The notes: generated from the letters alone by a model not told the origin. A stretch of DNA of 64,000 nt from Viola odorata (GCA_963691705.1 OY829545.1:35575475-35639474); one strand, 5' to 3'; counted from the first letter of the stretch, positions 46,329 through 58,038 are shown. Program-made: numbers and translations.

Positions 46329-48615
46329 TCAAGGACTAGCTGGAGGACGCAGCCTCGAAGCTAGCTCATCAGGGAGGTTCTGGAGAAGGGATATGACCGT
46401 CCGAAGTAGGGCATTCGTCTCGGCGATGGCAGCTGCAGTAGGTGCGACATCAGGAATGTCAGGAACAACTTGCCCGGGACGTTCATCACCAGGAGGAGGG
46501 ATAGGGGAGGGAGGAGGTGAAACTGTGGAAAGGTCAGGCCACTCGAAGACTCCACCATTCTGGGCACTCCAAACTCTCTTCACGCCACCAGTGTAACATT
46601 TACTGAAACATAAAACACGACCTTTCAAGCGCAAATGACCCATACCATCGAGGGTACGGGCATCAAGTAATTTAAAACCAACAGGAACAAAAAGGTTACA
46701 ACTGGACACATCAAGACCACGCTGCTCAACAGCCAAACGAGTGATAAGAGAACCAAGAATAGGATTACGGTTGCAAGTAATAATGACATGCAGTTCATAG
46801 GCAATCCAGTATCCTAAGTTGGCCTTATGGCCGTTATGCATACACCACAGAAAGAATAGTTCCTGGACAGAGAGGGTGCCCGAGGACTGCATCTTGCCCG
46901 CGAAGGTGAGGGCAAGGAAACGGTGAAGTACATGAAGGGCTGGGTCACGCAACTCATGGCCTTTAGATTTTTGTGAGGTGTACTTGGCATTGAGATTGCC
47001 AGTAAGCTCCTTAAAGGCGCTGGTGACATCAAACTCAGGAGGGTAGGCAGCAAATGCACCGAGATACCAAGGTGCACCCAAATCAGATTGTTTGGCAAAG
47101 CCAAGCATGACATTAAATTTATCATTGGAAAGGTGCTCCCAAACATCCATCAAATGAAAATTGACTACCCTATCAGCTCCTAAATTCAAGCTACCCTTCC
47201 CCTTCTGTTTGAGCCTAGCAGTATCAAACCCAAATGATGTAAAAGATTCATGGCTCAATTCAAGGAACGTTGGATGCACAAGGTCAAACAGAGGGCGCCA
47301 ACCAATATTATCAATCAACATATTAATCCGAACAGCTATACCCATCTTTTCACAAAATTCAGCATCAAGTTGGGCGCAAGGAAAAACAAGCATACCATGC
47401 AAGGCTAACAACCTATCATTGCTGGGCTTATCAGGAAATTCTAGCCAACCATGAAGATGAGCAAGGTCAGGTGTTACCTGGGCAAGGGGTGGCTGTGCCT
47501 GCTCTGGCGTGGGCAGAACGGGCGGCCGGTGTGGGCATCGCCACCTTGGCCAAGCTGTTGGTGATACGGGCTGATTTTCTGGGCTTTGATGAAGCTGTGG
47601 GTGTGGTAGGGGCCTTGCATTTCAAACGGGTGGGAGATGGTTCCTCAAGATCCATGGAGGTGTCTTCCGTGGTCTCAGCGGTCGGCGGGACAAAGGGCTC
47701 ATCCTCGGAGTCGTCCTCGGACTCGAGAGGGACCTGAAGCTGCACTGTCTTTTGTTTGCCCTCGGTGTAGCAAACCGGCTCGATCAAGCGGCCTCGGGAG
47801 GTCATGATATGACCCATGGGTAAGCCGCTGGGACCTGGGATAGATCCAGTGACCTGGACATCGGATGTCGGAGTGGTTGTGGCGCTCTGGGCAGCTATTG
47901 TCTCTGGTGGACCAGTAGGAGTGTCCTCAACATCCTCCTTCGATTCATCTTCGGAGCCCTCTTCCTCACCGGAATCCTCTTCAGATTCCCCGTCCTCCTC
48001 CCTAGATTCCTCCTCTCCCGAGGAATCTCCAGACTCAGCCGCTGCAGTGGTAGCATTAATGGCCGCCGTGCCGGAGGCACTCTGTGGCGCTGTCGGAGAC
48101 GGAGCGGGCTGGTCACTGGTGGCAGTCTCTATGGAGTCCTCGGGGTCGGCGGAGGAGGATTCATATTCGCCGGAGGAGGATTCTTCGTCGGCGATAGGGG
48201 TTTTTGGGGGTGTTGCAGTGGCGGCAGGAATAGGGGTGGGTGTGGATGGTGGAGGAGTGGGTTTTGGAGGGGGGGGGGGGGTGAGGGTGTTTTTGGTAGG
48301 TGGTTTCTTAGCGGCCTTCGGGGTTGAAGGTGGTGGTTTGGCAGGTGAAGCGGTGGGTACGGTAGGGGTGGTGGCCGGAGCAACTAGGGTAGTAGCAGCG
48401 ACAGTGGGGGTCGGCTGCGGTTGCTTGGGTGAAGAGAGAGAAGTGGGGTGTGTTTTGGGTGTTTTGGGTTTGGTATTGGCCGCTGGCGGAGTACCAGTGG
48501 CAGTGGAAACGGTGGTTACAGGAGGAGTGACGGCGGGAGTTGTTGTCGGAGCATCCTGCGATTGACGGCTGGGGGTAGCGTTAAGGCGGGCAGCGGATTT
48601 CTTTGAGCGTGCCAT
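46329..48615 (-). pseudogene. Athila third ORF, copy B, broken at a different place
   Basis: The first part (48615-47467) is one long frame of about 380 codons from MARSKKSAAR through the acidic region to SARITNSLAK; the second (47411-46329, 360 codons) carries the globular half. They are offset by a 2-bp loss near 47489 (GGGGTGGC against GGGGTATGGC in copy A). The nonsense codon of copy A is absent: copy B has Gln there. The breaks differ between copies, so the ORF was probably less damaged when the region duplicated. Confidence 0.65.
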
Positions 48616-49051
48616 GGAAGGATTTGTAGAGTTTGTGTGGGAGTAGGAAAGGTCGAAAAGCAAGGAAGAAGATGGAAGGAAAGTGGGAAAGTGAAGAGAA
48701 AAAGGGAAGAAATGATTCTCCCTTTATGGCTGCCAGCTGCTAGCCGTTACTCACGTGCGGATGTGGCGGCTGCTGATTGGGACCCATCAAATCCCAACTG
48801 CAAATCTCCAACTGTCACGCTCTTGTCACCATCCTGAAATTAATAAAGATAAATAAGGGAAGGAATATACAAAAAAGAGAAAATTAAGGGAAATAAATCA
48901 AAATAAAATAGGAAAGGATTCGGAGATGGAGAAAATCATGGGAGTGATAATTACAAATAAAATAAAGAAAATAAGGAAACAGGAAGAAACGCGGGTTGCC
49001 TCCCGCAAAGCGTCGTGGTTAGCATCTCGGCCTAGACGTTGGTGACCAGAA

Positions 49052-52000
49052 TCAGGGTTGGTCAGGTGACTCAGCAACATTCATCTCCTCAGTGACGAAT
49101 GGCTTGAACCCTTCATAGAATGCCTTGAGACGGTGTCCATTGACCTTGAATGTGACACCTGTGTCCAAACTTCGAATTTCAACGACGACATGGTCATAAA
49201 CAGTCGTGACAACATAAGGACCTGTCCATTTGGACTTCAATTTCCCTGTGAATAACCTCAAACGATAATTATAGAGTAGGAGCTTCTGTCCGACAGTGAA
49301 AGATTTATGAGAAAGAAGTTTGTCATGGTGAGCCTTCGTCTTGCCCTTGTAGATGAGGGCGTTCTCGTAGGCGTCATCACGAAGTTCTTCTAACTCCTGG
49401 ATTTACAATCTGCGATGTTGGCCAGCCTCGTCAAGGTTGAAATTGGCCTTCCGAATGGCCCAGAAGGCTTTATGCTCGATCTCAACGGGCAAGTGGGAAG
49501 GTTTGCCGAAGACAAGTCGATAGGGGGTCATTCCAATAGGAGTCTTGAACGCTGTCTGATAAGCCCATAGAGCATCGTCAAGCTTCAAGCTCCAGTCCTT
49601 GCAGGATTGGTTGACTGTCTTTTCCAGAATTGACTTGATCTCTCGGTCGGATACCTCGGCCTGGCCGTTGGTCTGCGGGTGGTAAGCTGTGGAGACACGA
49701 TGTGTGACTCCATACTTATTGAGCAGGCTGCTGATGACTCGGTTGCAGAAGTGGGTTCCACGGTCACTGATGAGAGCTCGAGGGGCTCCAAACCTGCTAA
49801 AAATACGAGAGCGAAGAAAGGATGCAACCACTTTGGAATCATTAGTCCTGGTCGCCTTAGCCTCAACCCATTGCTAAGAGGATATATACGTTTCCATATG
49901 AGTTGGGGAAGGGACCCATAAAATCAATGCCCCAAATATCGAAAATTTCACAAGCGAGAATACCTGTGAGTGGCATCTGGTTTCGGGCACCAATGTTACC
50001 TGTACTTTGACAGCGCGGGCAAGCCGCACAAAACATGTAGCTGTCTGTGAAGATCGAGGGCCAGTAGAGTTCTGCCTCCAGAACTTTCAAGGCTGTCTTC
50101 TTGGCTGCAAAGTGGCCTCCTTCGGTGGAAGAGTGGCAGAAACTAAGGATGGAAAGAACCTCATCGGTGGTGACGCATCTTCGAATGATTTGGTCCGAGC
50201 AGAACTTCCAAAGGTAGGGACTGTCCCACATATAAGACCTAACTTGTCGTCTGATGCGTTTCTGTTCCGAAGGGGATGAGTCTGCGGGAAAGTGACCTGA
50301 AGCACAGAAATTAGCAATATCAGTAAACCAAGGGTACTCTATTGCTCGGGCAAGACAAAGCTGTTCATCAGGGAAAGTGTCATGAATAGGAAGAAGCGAG
50401 TTGTCTGTCTGGGCAGACAGACGGCTCAGGTGATCAGCCACGGAGTTCTCAATTCCTCTCTTGTCCTTGATCTCGAGGTCCTGAAGTAGAAGTATCCACC
50501 GGATAAGGCGAGGTTTGGCGTCCAGCTTGGTCAAGAGGCAGCGGAGTGCGGTGTGGTCTGAAAAAATGGTCACCTTCGTTCCCAAAAGGTACTGACGGAA
50601 TTTATCCAAGGCAAAGACCACGACGAGGAGCTCCTTCTCTGTAGTTGTGTAATTCCGTTGGGCAGCATCCATGAGTTTGGAGGCGTAGTAGATGACATAC
50701 ACCTCTCGGTCTTTCTTCTGTCCCAATACTGCTCCCAAGGCATTATTGCTTGCGTCACACATAATTTCAAAAGGGATGGTCCAATCTGGTGCGCGAATGA
50801 TAGCGGTTGAGGTGAGCTTCTGTTTGAGGAGATCGAATGCGGCTTTACATTTTCATCGAAGATGAATTCAACGTCTCGCTGTAGCAGCTGGCACATCGGC
50901 TGTGTGATCTTGGAGAAATCCTTTATGAATCTCCTGTAGAAACCTGCATGACCGAGAAATGAACGTACCTCGCGTACACAAGTAGGATATGGTAGAGACT
51001 CGATTACCTTGATTTTTGCCTTGTCCACTTCGATTCCTTTGCGGGAAACGATGTGTCCTAAAATCAGTCCCTGGTCTACCATAAAGTGACACTTCTCATA
51101 ATTAAGAACGAGGTTAGTTTCAACACATCTTTGTAAAACTTTTCGCAAAGTAAATAAGCATTCAGGAAAAGAGTTACCGTAGACGGTGAAATCGTCCATA
51201 AATACCTCAATGCCATGTTCAACAAGCTCGGAGAAGATACTGACCATGCAACACTGGAATGTAGCAGGGGCGTTGCAAAGACCGAAGGGCATCCTTCTGT
51301 AGGCGAATGTATCGAAGGAGTAGGTGAAGGTGGTCTTGTCTTGATCGTTTAGGGCAACCGGTATCTGGTGAAATCCTAAGTAACCATCAAGGCAGCAGTA
51401 GTGTGTTTTCCCAGCCAAGCGCTCTAGCATCTGGTCAATGAACAACAGAGGGAAGTGGTCCTTCCTTGTGGCAGCGTTTAATCGACGGTAATCGATGCAA
51501 ACGCGCCATCCATTCTGAATGCGTGTGGGAATCTGTTCACCATTCTGCCCAGTGGTGATTGTGATACCTGTCTTCTTCGGAACAACTTGAACCGGGCTGA
51601 CCCAAGTACTGTCCGAGATAGGGTAGATAACACCAGCGTCGAGGAGCTTGAATATTTCCTTCTTAACGACCTCCATCATTGGGGGGTTAAGACGGCGCTG
51701 TGGTTGTCGAACTGATTTGCTAGCATCGTCTAGGTGTATCCGATGTGTGCACAGGGCTGGAGACAGTCCCTTGATATCTGAAATAGTCCATCCAATAGCC
51801 CTTTTGAATTCCTTCAGTAGGGCGACTAGAGCTGTTGCTTCTTCTGTATCAAGTTTGCTGGAGATGATCACGGGTAGGGTTTCGTTGGCACCAAGGTAAG
51901 CATACTTCAGGTGCTCGGGCAAGACCTTGAGTTCCAGGTTCGGGGCCTGCACAATGGCAGGGGGAATCTTAGTGTATTCAGAAGGCAGAGGAGTCACCAC

Positions 52001-52771
52001 CATTTTAAAAGGAGAGTGAGGAGTGGTTTCCAAGACGGAAACGATTTCTCGCAGAGATGGTGGGGTGACAAATTTGGATTCCAGATTTTTCATTTCCGTG
52101 AAGTTGACGCTATTGGCCAGGGTAAGCTGCAGAGGGTCCATAGAAAATAAGTCAGCAATTTTGTCAACGTTTGGGTCAATAATATCAATAAAATTAAGAC
52201 TAGAGAACTCAGAAGGGAAACGCATAGCATCAAGCATGCTTAATCGAATAATCTGTCCATCAAACTCAAGTGTAATTGATGCATCATGGACGTCTATCTT
52301 CGCACGAGCAGTCCTAAGGAAAGGTCGGCCCAACAAAACATCAGAGGATTTGGTGCCTTGTTCATTCTCCATGCTGATCACATAAAAGTCAGCCGAAAAG
52401 AGGAGGCTATCAACTTGGATGAGGACGTCTTCAATGATCCCTTCTGGATAGATTATGGATCGGTCTGCCAGCTGGATGACAACTCTAGTTGGCTTCAGTG
52501 GTCCAATCTCTAGCTGAGTGTATATCGTCAAGGATAAGACGTTGATACCTGCACCTAAGTCACACATAGCTTTTCCAATGTCAGTGCCTCCAAGCTTGCA
52601 AGGGATTGTAAACATCCCTGGATCTGCACACTTTAAAGGGATTTTTCTTTGAATAACAGCAGAAACATTAACACCCACGCTAATTTTGTTTACGCCTGCC
52701 CATTTGCTTTTGTTAGTGCATAAAGATTTCAGAAATTTAGCATAACGTGGAATGTTCTTAATAGCCTGCAT
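49052..52771 (-). pseudogene. pol: Athila-1 pol (PR-RT-RNase H-IN), copy B, RT retained
   Basis: A 733-codon frame from 52771 to 50570 carries the protease-like CDLGAGINVLSL and a complete Ty3/Gypsy reverse transcriptase with WRVCIDYRRLNAATRKDHFP, LDGYLGFHQIPVA, RRMPFGLCNAPATFQ and the catalytic FMDDF. A frameshift near 50848, also in copy A, precedes RNase H (50762 onward). The integrase HHCC and D,D,E core follow (to 49403) with an internal stop near 49866. The integrase C-terminal SKWTGPYVV piece lies at 49261-49052. Confidence 0.92.
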
Positions 52772-52845
52772 AAGTGGAATGTTAATTTGAACCTTACTGA
52801 ATAAGTCAAAAATTTCTTTTTCTTCTTTGTCCTTTTTCTTTATGA

Positions 52846-54304
52846 CTAACCTGTGTGGAAATGGAGGTTCAAGGACTTTGATGAAGAAGTCTTCGGAGAA
52901 TTCAGACTTCTCATCGATCTTAATCGGCGCTCCTTCACCTCTGCAGATAAGGCAACCAATTGTTTTTGCATATCAATAACAAGACTATGTAAACTAGGTG
53001 CCTCGACCACTTGAGGAGTGGGTCCCTGTCCTCGTGGAGCTTGATATTGATGTTGTTGGTTGTTGTTGGAGTAATTGGGCGAGGCTTGAAATTCTGGAGG
53101 TTGAAGGGTGACTGTTGTTGATTCTGAAATGGGTTCTATGGCTGCATTTGGTTCGGTGCAGGCTGTTGTTGGTTGTTGCCATAGCTCAAGTTCGGGTGGC
53201 GCCAACCATTGAGGTAGTTCTGAGTGTATGAATTGTACTTCCTGGGGGCTCCATTATAGTTCCCTATGGCGTTCACATCCACCTCATCCGGAATATGCGG
53301 ACATACGTCTGTAGGGTGATCAGTAAAGTTGCAAAAGCCGCAGGCTTTGATCTGCAAGGGTGGCCGCTGGACATATTCTGGAGCATTCCAGTAATGGTGG
53401 TGAGTTGATTCTCCATAACAGCAGATCGAGCGTCCTGAGTGGTAGAAGTTAGTTGGTCCAATGGTACAACGTTCTTAGCCATCCTTTCTAGGAGAGCTTT
53501 GGCGTTTGCTGGAGTCAGGGATAACATATCACCGTTACTGGCAACATCAATCAGTTCCTTGCTTCGCTCGCGTAATCCTTCGTAGAAATACTAGAGGAGA
53601 GCGTGGTCAGGGATGCTGTGCGGAGGGCAAAGGGTTTGCATTTTTTTGAACCGTTCATAATACTGTCCAAGGTTCTCATTCTCTTTCTGCATGATGGAAA
53701 CCAACTGTTTCTTGGTTACATTGGCCATAGAAGTGGGGTAGTATTTTTCTGTAAATGCCTTGAACATATCAGGCCAGCTAGTAATGGATAGGGCGGGCAG
53801 ATCATAGAACCAGTTGCGAGTGTCATCTTCAAGTGACCACATGAACGCTCTAAGCTTAGCCTGATTGATATCCACTAGCACAGGCTTTAGGGCCTCGCAG
53901 AAAGTATGGAGTTGCTGAAGATGTCGAAGTGCACTCTCCCTAGGGATGCCATAGAAGTTGGGAAAATAGTGGAGAACGGAGGATTTGATAATCCAGTCGT
54001 GAGCAACAGAAGGCCACGCGATACATCCAGCTGTGGTCTCCATGGTAGCATTCAGATATGAGATGCAGGGGTTGACGACAACTTCGCTAGCCCCTTCGTC
54101 ATCGTTTTCAGCCATGACAGGTTGTTCGGGATGTAGGTTGTCTTCGACGTCTCGATCTAGCGGATCGACGTAGGTAAGAGGTTCTAGGTTATCAGGGGTG
54201 GGAGCGGCAGATTGATGTTGCTTAGCAGATTTGCGAGCTAATCGTTTTGTTCTCTGGATTTCTCGATCAAAGTGTAGTAGAGTAGTGTTGGAAGACCTGG
54301 TCAT
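52846..54304 (-). pseudogene. gag: Athila-1 gag, copy B, broken
   Basis: The first frame is open for 237 codons (54304-53591), longer than copy A because the 23969 stop is absent. It ends at a shared stop near 53591. The zinc knuckle CGFCNFTDHPTDVC is on a separate frame (53357-53136), shifted by a base loss near 53358. Confidence 0.85.
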
Positions 54305-54335
54305 ACAAAAAAGAAAAGAGCGTCAATTGCGTTAA

Positions 54336-54353
54336 TCCCCGGCAACGGCACCA
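54336..54353 (-). other. Athila-1 PBS, copy B
   Basis: Same as copy A with one change (TGGTGCC for TGGCGCC), a C-to-T at a CG site. Confidence 0.8.
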
Positions 54354-54633
54354 AAATTTGATCGGTTGTCAAACCCGTCAAAAATAATAATAAAACCTGC
54401 AGTCAATGTGCACAATAAATTGTGTATAATGGTAGCAGGGTCGAACACAGGGATTAAGGGATCAACACTCGATTCAATTTGACAAACTAGGTAATCCAGG
54501 TAACAAGTAACATGGGGGTTTTTGAATGGTTGTTTGATTAATCTAATTATTAACTACGAAAGTAATAACAACTAGTAGCAAAGAGTAATAGAAGTAATAA
54601 GAGATTAGAAGAGGAGAGAGCTCATAGTAAGAG

Positions 54634-55529
54634 TGATACGATCCTAGCCCCATGGTTAACCCCAGTGACGTTAATGCAACCCCTAGACATGGAGACAAGG
54701 CAGGAGACGCTGCTTGATCAAGCTTTCAGGCAAAGGATGACATGGAAGGTGGCTTGGAGGCGCAGACACAATAGGAAACTTCGTCGGAACGTATCTGGAG
54801 CTGTACATGTCGGAATCGTGCGATCGACCTCTCGTTGGAAACTTCAGGATGTTAGCTTTCATTTGGGACAAGATTCAGTTCCTTTGGACCAGTGGTTTGA
54901 AAGTTATGGACGTACACATTATGGCGTGCAGTCTGTACGCGAGACAACATACAACTTGAAGTTTCGGCCCAAACCTTGGCCCGATGATGGAGAACTCGAC
55001 ATGGGCTGCTGGAATGTATTTAAATATATTTATATTTACTATAATTAGTTAATTAGTTAATTAGTTAATTGGTTAATTAGTTAATTGATTAATTAGTTAA
55101 GTGTTTTACTTTATTTAATATTCCTATTTTGGAATTAGGGTTTGTTTGTAACCTTATATAAGGAGCCGCTTGGCCTCCTTAGAAACTTGGCTGTTATTTG
55201 ATAAATTGAGATATTCTCTTCAATCTCCGCCCCTTCTTCAAGTCGGTTGAACCTTGTTCTTCTTGAGTCCGCAATACTTGAGTCGTATACAAGTAAATCT
55301 TGGAATTGCATTATTGTGTCGTTTCTCTTAGTGTGATTCTCACATCGTTGAGTCTAGTCCTAAGAATCCGATTCAAGATCCTTGACTTGAAATCGATTAG
55401 GGCTCTTAGCACAGGTTAGCTAAGTGGTCTAAGCTCGTACTTGTCGAGTTATTTATTTCCGCAGGAAATCCGTCTTTGAACAAAGATCAAAATTGGTGCT
55501 ACGCATCCTAAGGAGCCAGGATCGTATCA
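54634..55529 (+). repeat. 5' LTR of family-1 element
   Basis: 896 bp. Contains an open frame (54665-55048) identical in kind to the end of the gag-like ORF, an (AATTAGTT)n run, and CCTTATATAAGG at 55152-55163, a likely TATA box. Confidence 0.93.
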
Positions 55530-56384
55530 GTTGGTAGCGGAGCTTAAGGTGTTCAGAGATTGGTAAGTATCTTTATTTTGTTTCAAGTTTTCATCGTTGA
55601 AATCGGTAATTCATTCTACTCCATTCGAAACCGATTTCTTTGCTGTGCTTGGTTCGTTTATGTGCAAAATTCTAGCAGTGTCGAAATTGTATTTATATAC
55701 ATATCTGTTGAAGGAATATTTTAGTGATTTTGGTCTTTTTGGAAAGCTGTGCCTGTTAGGGTTCCAAATCAAAAAGAATCAAGTGATTCCGATACCGGAG
55801 TCAAAAGCTATAGTCGATTTACTAAATTGTGTTTCTGCCAAATCCTGCACAATTTTCAGTTGTCGAAATTAATTTTAATATATAGCTACTGAAGTCCGTT
55901 TTGAGTGAAAAAGGATCCGTTGGAAAGCTGTGTTCGTTGGGCTTACGAATCAAAAAGAATCAATCGATTCGGAGTTAAGAATAAAAAGTTGTGATCAAAA
56001 CACTAAGCTGTGTTCATAGTCAAAAAAAAAAAAACAGAACTGAAATTGAACTTGTTGAGTCCTTTCGAGTAGATTTTGAGCTTTCTTTGATTCCTTGAAA
56101 TTGCCTTCTACTCTACTTGCTATTTGTTTGATTGGTTGTTCTTGCAATTACTCAAATATCAAGTGTCACAATTCTTTTCAGTGCTAGTTTTCTTTGAGAG
56201 TCTTCTTGGAAGCTTTTCTTGAACTCTTGAGTCTTACTAACACTTGAACAATTGCAGGGATTATTTGAGTGAATTTTGTGAGAGCATTAGAGAGTTCAAA
56301 CATGAGAGTAAACACGTGAGGGAGTGCTAGGATTAGTGCAATTTTATGCTTCTTTTCGTGTTGTGAATTAACAGGAATTGCAGT
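55530..56384 (+). other. Noncoding leader of family-1 element
   Basis: PBS-like site at 55530-55545, then AT-rich leader with partly repeated blocks (AAAAAGAATCAA near 55773 and 55951), and AAACACGTGAGGGAGTGCT at 56310-56328, shared with the other gag-only elements. No ORF supported. Confidence 0.6.
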
Positions 56385-57557
56385 ATGTCTTACACGCAAT
56401 GGTCTAAGAGGCGAGATTATGAGGATGATGTCCGTACTCACTTCAGACGTGAGCATCTCCGAAAGTTGGAGACCTTGACACAAGGAAATAAGAGTGTTGA
56501 AGAGTACTTTAATGAGATGAAGATTGCTTTGAAGAGAGCACAAGTCAAGGAGACCAAAAGGGAGACGATGACAAGATTCTTCGAAGGCCTCAACCAAGAG
56601 ATAATTGATCCACTGCATTACACTGAGTTCTTCTTCTTAGAGGGTATGTTACAAGCGGCGATCACCATAGAGAAACTCAATGTGAGATTGGAAGAACTTG
56701 TGCGAGAACACCAAGCCAGGGATAAGCACTTTAGAGAACTAATTGAGAGGCTTCGTGGCGGTGCACCACGGCGAGAGGATGTTGAGAATACTACAACGCT
56801 TGCTATTGAGTGTGACTTGAGTGTCCAAGGGAAAGCAGAAGTGAGTGAGCGAGACAAAGAAGAGGGCTTAAAAGAACCCAAAGTCATAGAGAAGACTAAT
56901 CAAAATAGCCCCCATGAAAAGAGTGAGCATGGGTTAACTAATTCTTCTTCTTCTTATTTATTCTCTTCAGGGCAGCAAAAGCAAGATGTTTTGAAGGAGA
57001 AAGAGTTGTCTAAGTTGCAACAATTAGAGTTGGATGCCTTGGGTAATCCCTTTCCTTCATGTGTTTCCTTTGTTGATTCTAATAGAATTGTTGTCTTAAA
57101 AGAATCAGATTCGAGGGCGAATCTTTTCGAAGGGGAAAGGAATGATACGATCCTAGCCCCATGGTTAACCCCAGTGACGTTAATGCAACCCCTAGACATG
57201 GAGACAAGGCAGGAAACGCTGCTTGATCAAGCTTTCAGGCAAAGGATGACATGGAAGGTGGCTTGGAGGCGCAGACACAATAGGCAACTTCGTCGGAACG
57301 TATCTGGAGCTGTACATGTCGGAATCGTGCGATCGACCTCTCGTTGGAAACTTCAGGATGTTAGCTTTCATTTGGGACAAGATTCAGTTCCTTTGGACCA
57401 GTGGTTTGAAAGTTATGGACGTACACATTATGGCGTGCAGTCTGTACGCGAGACAACATACAACTTGAAGTTTCGGCCCAAACCTTGGCCCGATGATGGA
57501 GAACTCGACATGGGCTGCTGGAATGTATTTAAATATATTTATATTTACTATAATTAG
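56385..57557 (+). CDS. Gag-like protein of family-1 element, 390 aa, C-terminus encoded in the LTR
   Basis: Intact ORF, start MSYTQWSKRRDYEDD. Residues about 25-80 match the end of a Retrotrans_gag domain (LTQGNKSVEEYFNEMKIALK, MTRFFEGLNQEIIDPLHYTE). Then comes a charged coiled-coil-like stretch (RLEELVREHQARDKHFRELI). Compared with the minus-strand relative at 33937-35667, most of the capsid domain between DYEDD and LTQGN has been deleted in frame. No zinc knuckle is seen. The frame crosses into the 3' LTR at 57143 (residue 253) and runs 138 more codons, including RQRMTWKVAWRR, SRWKLQDVSFHLGQ and RPKPWPDDGELD. Likely role: particle or RNA-binding protein of a non-autonomous element. Confidence 0.7.
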   Translation: MSYTQWSKRRDYEDDVRTHFRREHLRKLETLTQGNKSVEEYFNEMKIALKRAQVKETKRETMTRFFEGLNQEIIDPLHYTEFFFLEGMLQAAITIEKLNVRLEELVREHQARDKHFRELIERLRGGAPRREDVENTTTLAIECDLSVQGKAEVSERDKEEGLKEPKVIEKTNQNSPHEKSEHGLTNSSSSYLFSSGQQKQDVLKEKELSKLQQLELDALGNPFPSCVSFVDSNRIVVLKESDSRANLFEGERNDTILAPWLTPVTLMQPLDMETRQETLLDQAFRQRMTWKVAWRRRHNRQLRRNVSGAVHVGIVRSTSRWKLQDVSFHLGQDSVPLDQWFESYGRTHYGVQSVRETTYNLKFRPKPWPDDGELDMGCWNVFKYIYIYYN

Positions 57558-58038
57558 TTAATTAGTTAATTAGTTAATTGGTTAATTAGTTAATTGATTA
57601 ATTAGTTAAGTGTTTTACTTTATTTAATATTCCTATTTTGGAATTAGGGTTTGTTTGTAACCTTATATAAGGAGCCGCTTGGCCTCCTTAGAAACTTGGC
57701 TGTTATTTGATAAATTGAGATATTCTCTTCAATCTCCGCCCCTTGTTCAAGTCGGTTGAACCTTGTTCTTCTTGAGTCCGCAATACTTGAGTCGTATACA
57801 AGTAAATCTTGGAATTGCATTATTGTGTCGTTTCTCTTAGTGTGATTCTCACATCGTTGAGTCTAGTCCTAAGAATCCGATTCAAGATCCTTGACTTGAA
57901 ATCGATTAGGGCTCTTAGCACAGGTTAGCTAAGTGGTCTAAGCTCGTACTTGTCGAGTTATTTATTTCCGCAGGAAATCCGTCTTTGAACAAAGATCAAA
58001 ATTGGTGCTACGCATCCTAAGGAGCTAGGATCGTATCA
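57143..58038 (+). repeat. 3' LTR of family-1 element
   Basis: 896 bp; the first 415 bp are the coding end of the gag-like ORF. CCTTATATAAGG at 57661-57672. Confidence 0.93.

Larger units (their letters stand above)
54634..58038 (+). mobile_element. Gag-only LTR element (TR-GAG-like, family 1), 3405 bp, only in copy B
   Basis: Two 896-bp LTRs (54634-55529, 57143-58038) with TGATACGATCC...GGATCGTATCA ends, flanked by AAGAG (54629-54633, 58039-58043). Copy A has the empty site near 24830. LTRs differ at about four positions by eye. PBS-like TTGGTAGCGGAGCTT follows the 5' LTR; a purine tract (AGGGGAAAGGAA) precedes the 3' LTR. It has one ORF, gag-like, and no pol. Confidence 0.93.
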
